From Russula earlei (taxonomy: Eukaryota > Basidiomycota > Agaricomycetes > Russulales > Russulaceae), in assembly GCA_025769875.1 (NCBI GenBank), contig JAGFNK010001321.1, forward strand, positions 1-10,892: 10,892 nt of DNA, given 5' to 3'. The notes below the pieces were generated by a model that had not been told where the DNA came from, searched no databases, and saw only the letters and a list, made by a program, of their open reading frames with translations. Made by a program: the position numbers and the translations under genes. The first letter of the stretch is position 1; each line of letters begins with the position of its first letter. This document shows positions 7,484 through 10,892 of this stretch, piece by piece.

Positions 7484-7829
7484 TGTTACGAACCAAGGCC
7501 AGGTCCTGACCGTAGATGGTCCTATTTCACTCAAGAGAGACCCCTCTCATTTGGCATTACCAACTCCCTTCCGTTTTCTGGGCTATTCCCCCTGCAGTGC
7601 AAGATATCGCTATTGCAAAGACACTATAACACGACCAGACACCCGTTTCCTAATCGGGTAATCATCGCGTGGCAGCCACGTGGCCACCCAGCCACCAAGG
7701 ACCTGAAACAGCGGCACAAACTCTTAGAAACTGTTGCATAAATCATCTGATGTCATCCAGGCTCCAATGACATCATAGCTGACTGAGCGACTCCACAGTG
7801 ACCTCATAGGCTCACTAAGCGCTCCACAG

Positions 7830-7848
7830 TGACATCATAATGATGTCA
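7830..7848. repeat. 19-nt palindrome in LTR-A
   Basis: TGACATCAT and ATGATGTCA are exact inverted copies around a single A. The same palindrome is kept in the antisense copy near 2623-2641. TGACATCA resembles bZIP (CRE/AP-1 type) half-sites; binding is not shown. Confidence 0.7.
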
Positions 7849-7984
7849 TCGCTCCACAATGATCAGTAATGCGCTCAGTAAGCCTGAAACTTGACACAAG
7901 CAAGTTTATGCCTCTGTAGTCCTATTGGATGGTATCAAAGAGTCTAGAATAGTCCCAGGTCTTTGTAATCGACCCTGTACACTG

Positions 7985-7991
7985 TATATAA
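7985..7991 (+). promoter_or_regulatory. LTR-A TATA box
   Basis: TATATAA followed by GCCCCAATG and, about 35 nt on, CAGACTGTCCATTTGTGATA. The same arrangement is present in the old forward copy at 2911-2917, in the antisense copy near 2485, and in looser form in LTR-B. Confidence 0.6.
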
Positions 7992-8312
7992 GCCCCAATG
8001 TAGCATGGCAGTCGTCAGACTGTCCATTTGTGATACTCTCATCTTCCTGGGTACTCCCCCGCGACCGCTCAGTCTAAAGATTCCCCTCGCTTCCAAGGTA
8101 CTCTTTCACGACCGCCTTGTTTAAAGTCCCCTCGCTACACTGGCCTCCAGCCTTCACCTTTGTCTCTTGCAACACCTACCAGTCCCCATCTGGTGCCGCC
8201 TCGTCGTTTGGCTCGTCCTCTTGTTCAACACCGCCTTCGCCGCGTATCATCTGTTCCGACCCTTGCCCACCTGCTCCTGAGTCCTTAGTGATCAGCAGTA
8301 CGTGTCTTGACA

Positions 8313-8317
8313 GGGGA
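8313..8317 (+). repeat. Target-site duplication GGGGA, right copy
   Basis: This pairs with 7479-7483 and directly follows the LTR end at 8312. Confidence 0.9.
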
Positions 8318-9746
8318 GTTTTTACAGCAAGGGATGCATGCACTAGGGAATAACAGATATATTTCCCTATGAGAGGATGGACATATAATCCTGTCCTCTT
8401 TTCCCTTATTCCCAGGTCAAACCACATATTGGTTAGATGCCCTCAATTGAAAGCATGCAAGTGCATTCCTTTATCTATGTGGTAGATTGTGATGTCATAC
8501 ACTGACACCTTGGCCACCCATCTAAGGATGTCATAACACATGCTAAGACACATACCAAGGGTCTCCCTGAAGACCTGAAAATCCCTCAGGAACAGCTGGT
8601 ATGTCCTGGCTGTGCACAAGGCAAGATGCCTGCATCTGTGCACCCCCCTTCTGAAACTCATGCCTCCACACCATTCAAGTGTATCCACTTGGACCTTAAG
8701 AATTTCCCTGTGAAGTCATATCATAAGTACAAATATTTTGTCAGTTTCTTTGACAATTATTACTCCTATGCACGGATCACACTCTTAAAAAATAAAAAGT
8801 CGACCATAATGGCCATCAAATAATTCCTTGTCATGGTCAAGAACCAATATAAGGCAGGAATCAAAGAGTGGATGTCTGATGCTGGCAGAGAGTACAAATC
8901 TGAGGCCTTTGACAACATCCTAAAGGATGAAGGAATTAAAATCCTAATGCACCTTGAAGCTTGTCTACCTCCCTCCTGGTGGGAATTTGCAGTGAATCAT
9001 GGGACACACTGTTACAATAGGACACCTGCCTGATGCCTTCAATGGCATACACCCTATGAAGTCCTAAGAAATGAGGTCCCTGATATTTCACACCTCAGAG
9101 TATTTGGTTGCAGTGCATATGTGCACATACCTGAAAAGTGTCGAGTCAACAAACTTTTGCCTAAAAGCAAACTACTGATCTACCTTGGTCACACTGAGGG
9201 GATCAAAGCCTCACTCTTTATGAGTCTTCCCAATAACATGCTTTACACTAATGCTACCACCCTCCACAATGAGACCCTGTACCCCAAATGTGACAGAGCA
9301 TGCACTAAAGGTACCATGCAGATTAATGAACCACATAAGGAACTACCGCAACACCCTGTCAAAGACACCATTCCTGGTGTTGACAACCCATTCCCTACAC
9401 TTAAAAGTGAGGACAATGAGCAGCCTATACAGGTGCCAAAGGAAGAGGATCATGAGCAAACACCTGTCCCTCCTACACCATCCCCTCCTGCCATTGAAGA
9501 GCCTGTACCTCTTCAAATGTTTCAGCAGTTGAGGAAAGTACCTACCCATCCTGGCAACATCTATGGTGAACACAGACACCCCACAGAGGTGGAAAAAGAC
9601 ATTCAGTGCACACACACATGGAGAACAGTGACAGAAAACCAACCCAGTAGCTCCAGTGAGGATAATACATCAGTATTGGCCACACCAGGCCCTTACCCTC
9701 CTGTTATAATTGACAATCAACTGCTGCAAGCCTCTGAGGATGAGGT
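8318..9746 (+). pseudogene. copia GAG-pre-integrase, integrase core and post-integrase region
   Basis: The first part (8318-8445) continues the frame broken by the LTR and has TGA at 8370-8372. After a frame change near 8445 one frame runs to about 9746. It reads HLGHPSKDVITHAKTHTKG (8506 on, after TGA 8503-8505), then VCPGCAQGKMP, which completes the HHCC-type zinc motif. The integrase core follows: CIHLDLKNFPV with the first Asp at 8692-8694, TAA at 8821-8823, and EWMSDAGREYKSEAFD with the second Asp at 8878-8880. At about 8947-8950 the text jumps from GIKILM to HLEACLPPSWWEFAVNH, so the segment with the catalytic Glu (family NGRAER) is missing. After TGA 9031-9033 comes LRVFGCSAYVHIPEKCRVNK, the SH3-like fold, then an acidic Pro-rich linker. 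Integrase inserts the cDNA; this copy cannot. Confidence 0.88.
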
Positions 9747-10413
9747 ATAGAAGACATTCTACATCTAGCAAGGGAAGGGGGAGTCAAATTTCTGAACTAT
9801 CTGCTCACCCAAGCAGTTCCACTAAGTTCAGAAGCACCCAATACTGCAAAAATTCACAAATGGACCTTTAAGGACATTCTGCAAATGCCAAGTGAACTCC
9901 AAAAGGAGTGGAAAGATGCTTGTCATGAGGAGTTGGAATCTCTCCACTGATGCAAAGTCTTTGAACTAGTCAATCCTCCCAAGGATTGCAAAATAATCAA
10001 AAATAGATGGGTATTCGACCTTAAGTCTGATGGTCATAAAAAAGCCAGACTAGTCACCCAAGGCTTCTCCCAAGTAGAAGGCATTGACTATGACAAAATA
10101 TTCTCACCCATGGTATGGTTTGAGGACAGTCCACCTGATGATTGCACTCACAGTGCTCAAAACTGGCACATTAGCAGACTAGATGTCAAGACTGCCTTTC
10201 TCTATGGCAAGCTCAATGAAGAGCTCTATATGGAGCAGCCTGAGGGCTTCAAAATAAAAGGCCAAGAGCGAAAGGTCATGTGCCTAAAACATGCAATATA
10301 TGGACTCAAGCAAGCGGCACTTGCATGGTGGAAAGCCCTTGACAAATCTATGGCCTTGCTCAGCCTCATTCACCTTATGTCTGACTCTGGACTCTTTGTC
10401 AGTAAGGCCCCTT
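9747..10413 (+). pseudogene. copia reverse transcriptase, 5' half
   Basis: The frame starting near 9747 reads EDILHLAREGGVKFLNYLL, KEWKDACHEELESLH, TGA at 9948-9950, KNRWVFDLKSDGHKKARLVT and QGFSQVEGIDYDKIFSPMV. Then RLDVKTAFLYGKLNEELYME follows, with the first catalytic Asp at 10182-10184, and KHAIYGLKQAALAWWKALDK. The last recognisable stretch is MSDSGLFVSK (ending near 10411). The YVDD motif, the rest of the polymerase, RNase H and the 3' LTR are absent. A one-base gain near 10126 and a one-base loss near 10160 leave a short out-of-frame stretch (the other frame reads VHLMIALTVLK) and restore the frame. The protein belongs to the same element as the integrase upstream. Confidence 0.88.
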
Positions 10414-10429
10414 TTACCAACCGAGAATT

Positions 10430-10454
10430 CTTGAATCTTGAACTTGAACTTGGA
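10430..10454 (+). repeat. Short tandem CTTGAA repeat at the copia/transposon junction
   Basis: CTTGAA at 10430-10435, 10437-10442 and 10443-10448 and CTTGGA at 10449-10454 follow each other directly before the inverted repeat. It could be the outer part of the transposon end or filler at the breakpoint. Confidence 0.6.
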
Positions 10455-10458
10455 TTTC

Positions 10459-10507
10459 GGGATTTTCCGGGAGTGACAGGAATGACAGGTGTGATGTAAG
10501 TGACATA
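10459..10507 (+). repeat. Left terminal inverted repeat
   Basis: GGGATTTTCCGGGAGTGACAGG is identical to the inverted right end over its first 23 bases. After that come A/G and indel differences, then TGATGTAAGTGA shared again. It contains near-tandem GAGTGACAG / GAATGACAG words. Confidence 0.8.
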
Positions 10508-10843
10508 ATAAACTAATATGAGTCCATTTCAAATATGAGTTATTTTCTAGTGTGATTTGCTGGGTTTACATGTGATATGTAAAATATTTTTCTAACCCTT
10601 CCTTCCACTCCTTCCAAGTGGGGTATTGCAAGCATGTCATAAGGCAGAATATGTGTCACCAATGTGTGGGTGCACATCTTTGTGCAAATTTTGTATGTGC
10701 AGCTCTGGTGAAAATGGGGGCTGCAAGCACCCAGATGTTGAGCTCGAGTTGGACTGCTTTGACGCTGACACATCATGTGTAACCCCAAATATGTGAGTAT
10801 GCAAATGACAACAAAAAGAAATGCATATTATTTATTATATACA

Positions 10844-10892
10844 TCATATCACTTACATCACTCTGTCACTCCTGTCACTCCCGGAAAATCCC
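10844..10892 (-). repeat. Right terminal inverted repeat
   Basis: This is the inverted partner of 10459-10507. On the minus strand it reads GGGATTTTCCGGGAGTGACA followed by GGAGTGACAGAGTGATGTAA. It reaches the final base of the window, so its outer limit is not known. Confidence 0.8.

Larger units (their letters stand above)
7484..8312 (+). mobile_element. Solo LTR of family A (829 bp), youngest copy, inserted in copia
   Basis: It starts TGTTACGAACCAAGGCCAGG, ends CAGTACGTGTCTTGACA and is flanked by perfect 5-bp GGGGA repeats. Protein similarity of the copia element continues on both sides: ...NTQILSMG before and EFLQQGMHALGNN after, in one frame once the LTR and one GGGGA are removed. This copy keeps many CpGs, so it serves as the reference for the two damaged copies at 2071-3237. 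The TATA box is at 7985. The U3-like part has a 19-nt palindrome and three GCTCCACA-type repeats. No internal retrotransposon sequence remains, so LTR-LTR recombination has removed the rest. The parent element type is unknown. Confidence 0.92.
6306..10413 (+). mobile_element. Ty1/copia retrotransposon remnant, truncated at both ends and interrupted by a solo LTR
   Basis: Domain order is Gag C-terminus, aspartic protease, GAG-pre-integrase, integrase core, SH3-like post-integrase segment, reverse transcriptase. Integrase before reverse transcriptase is the Ty1/copia order. The reading frame shifts several times (frames change near 6600, 7340, 8445 and 9747), and in-frame stops are listed with the parts below. 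No LTR of this element was recognised on either side; its left end lies in unassigned DNA, and its right end stops where an inverted-repeat element begins. The 829-bp LTR at 7484-8312 is foreign to it: removing that LTR and one GGGGA restores the reading frame across the join. Confidence 0.85.
10459..10892. mobile_element. Non-autonomous DNA transposon (MITE-like) with about 49-bp terminal inverted repeats
   Basis: The left end GGGATTTTCCGGGAGTGACA and the right end, which is the reverse complement ending TGTCACTCCCGGAAAATCCC at the last base of the window, are inverted copies over about 49 bp. The 434 bp between and including them contain no credible gene. It lies where the copia reverse transcriptase breaks off, so it probably inserted there or marks a later rearrangement. 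The superfamily is unknown: the ends do not match the termini I know of hAT, CACTA or Tc1 elements. The repeats may extend beyond the window, and the true outer end could be as far left as about 10424. The right-hand target duplication cannot be seen. Confidence 0.7.

Noticed and set aside
8117..8427. Open frames overlapping 8117-8353 (+) and 8176-8427 (-)
   Set aside because: They cross the LTR-A end into copia and are chance frames; similar frames recur in the other LTR copies at matching positions.
9251..9642. Open frames at 9251-9532 (+) and 9343-9642 (-)
   Set aside because: They are alternative-frame reads of the acidic, Pro-rich copia linker, which is open in the integrase frame.
9721..9770. 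TAG at 9748-9750 as a premature stop in copia
   Set aside because: The reverse transcriptase frame has already changed at about 9747, so this TAG belongs to the abandoned frame and was not counted among the decay stops.
10540..10788. 82-codon minus-strand frame inside the right-hand element
   Set aside because: No motif, uneven composition and no start context; it lies inside a short inverted-repeat element and is likely chance.
1..10892. CRISPR arrays, bacterial operons, tRNA or rRNA genes
   Set aside because: No regularly spaced repeats, ribosome-binding sites, cloverleaf or rRNA-like sequence were noticed by eye; introns and retrotransposons show a eukaryotic context.

Overview
The window looks like repeat-rich DNA of a basidiomycete (probably agaricomycete) fungus. 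This rests on four things: GT-AG introns of only 47-64 nt, a Ty1/copia polyprotein of the type common in mushroom-forming fungi (HLGHPSKDV, CPGCAQGKMP, WWEFAVNH motifs), a Tc1/mariner-like transposase with the fungal TPDAYLNEL helix-turn-helix region, and a protein resembling a multicopy basidiomycete hypothetical family with a SAM-like C-terminus. No intact gene was found, and no rRNA, tRNA or CRISPR array was noticed.

Layout. (1) Positions 2-1527 (+) hold a decayed gene of the SAM-like family, cut by the window start, with one clear intron, two TGA stops and at least two frameshifts. (2) 1528-2070 and 3238-3854 are pyrimidine-rich non-coding DNA. An old LTR (2071-3237, 5-bp target duplication CTCCA) sits between them, itself broken by an antisense copy of the same LTR (2160-2847). 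The result is a large imperfect palindrome. (3) 3855-5988 (-) is a Tc1/mariner-like transposase pseudogene with two recognisable introns, interrupted by a 961-bp solo LTR of a second, related family (4350-5310, duplication CTGGT). (4) About 6306-10413 (+) is a degraded copia element in the order Gag end, protease, GAG-pre-integrase, integrase, reverse transcriptase. It is interrupted by an 829-bp solo LTR (7484-8312, duplication GGGGA). The reverse transcriptase stops before the YVDD region. (5) From about 10459 to the last base lies a non-coding element with about 49-bp terminal inverted repeats, which looks like a non-autonomous DNA transposon.

The pieces do not form a working pathway. They are successive insertions into one another: copia, transposase and SAM-like gene first, solo LTRs later. 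By my reading, 11 of the 12 premature stops I could place in frame are TGA, and the three LTR-A copies differ strongly in CpG content. Both point to long-term CpG methylation and deamination of this locus. I found no convincing undescribed functional system. The most interesting structures are the LTR palindrome, which could give hairpin RNA, the CpG-decay series across LTR copies, and the terminal inverted-repeat element at the right edge.
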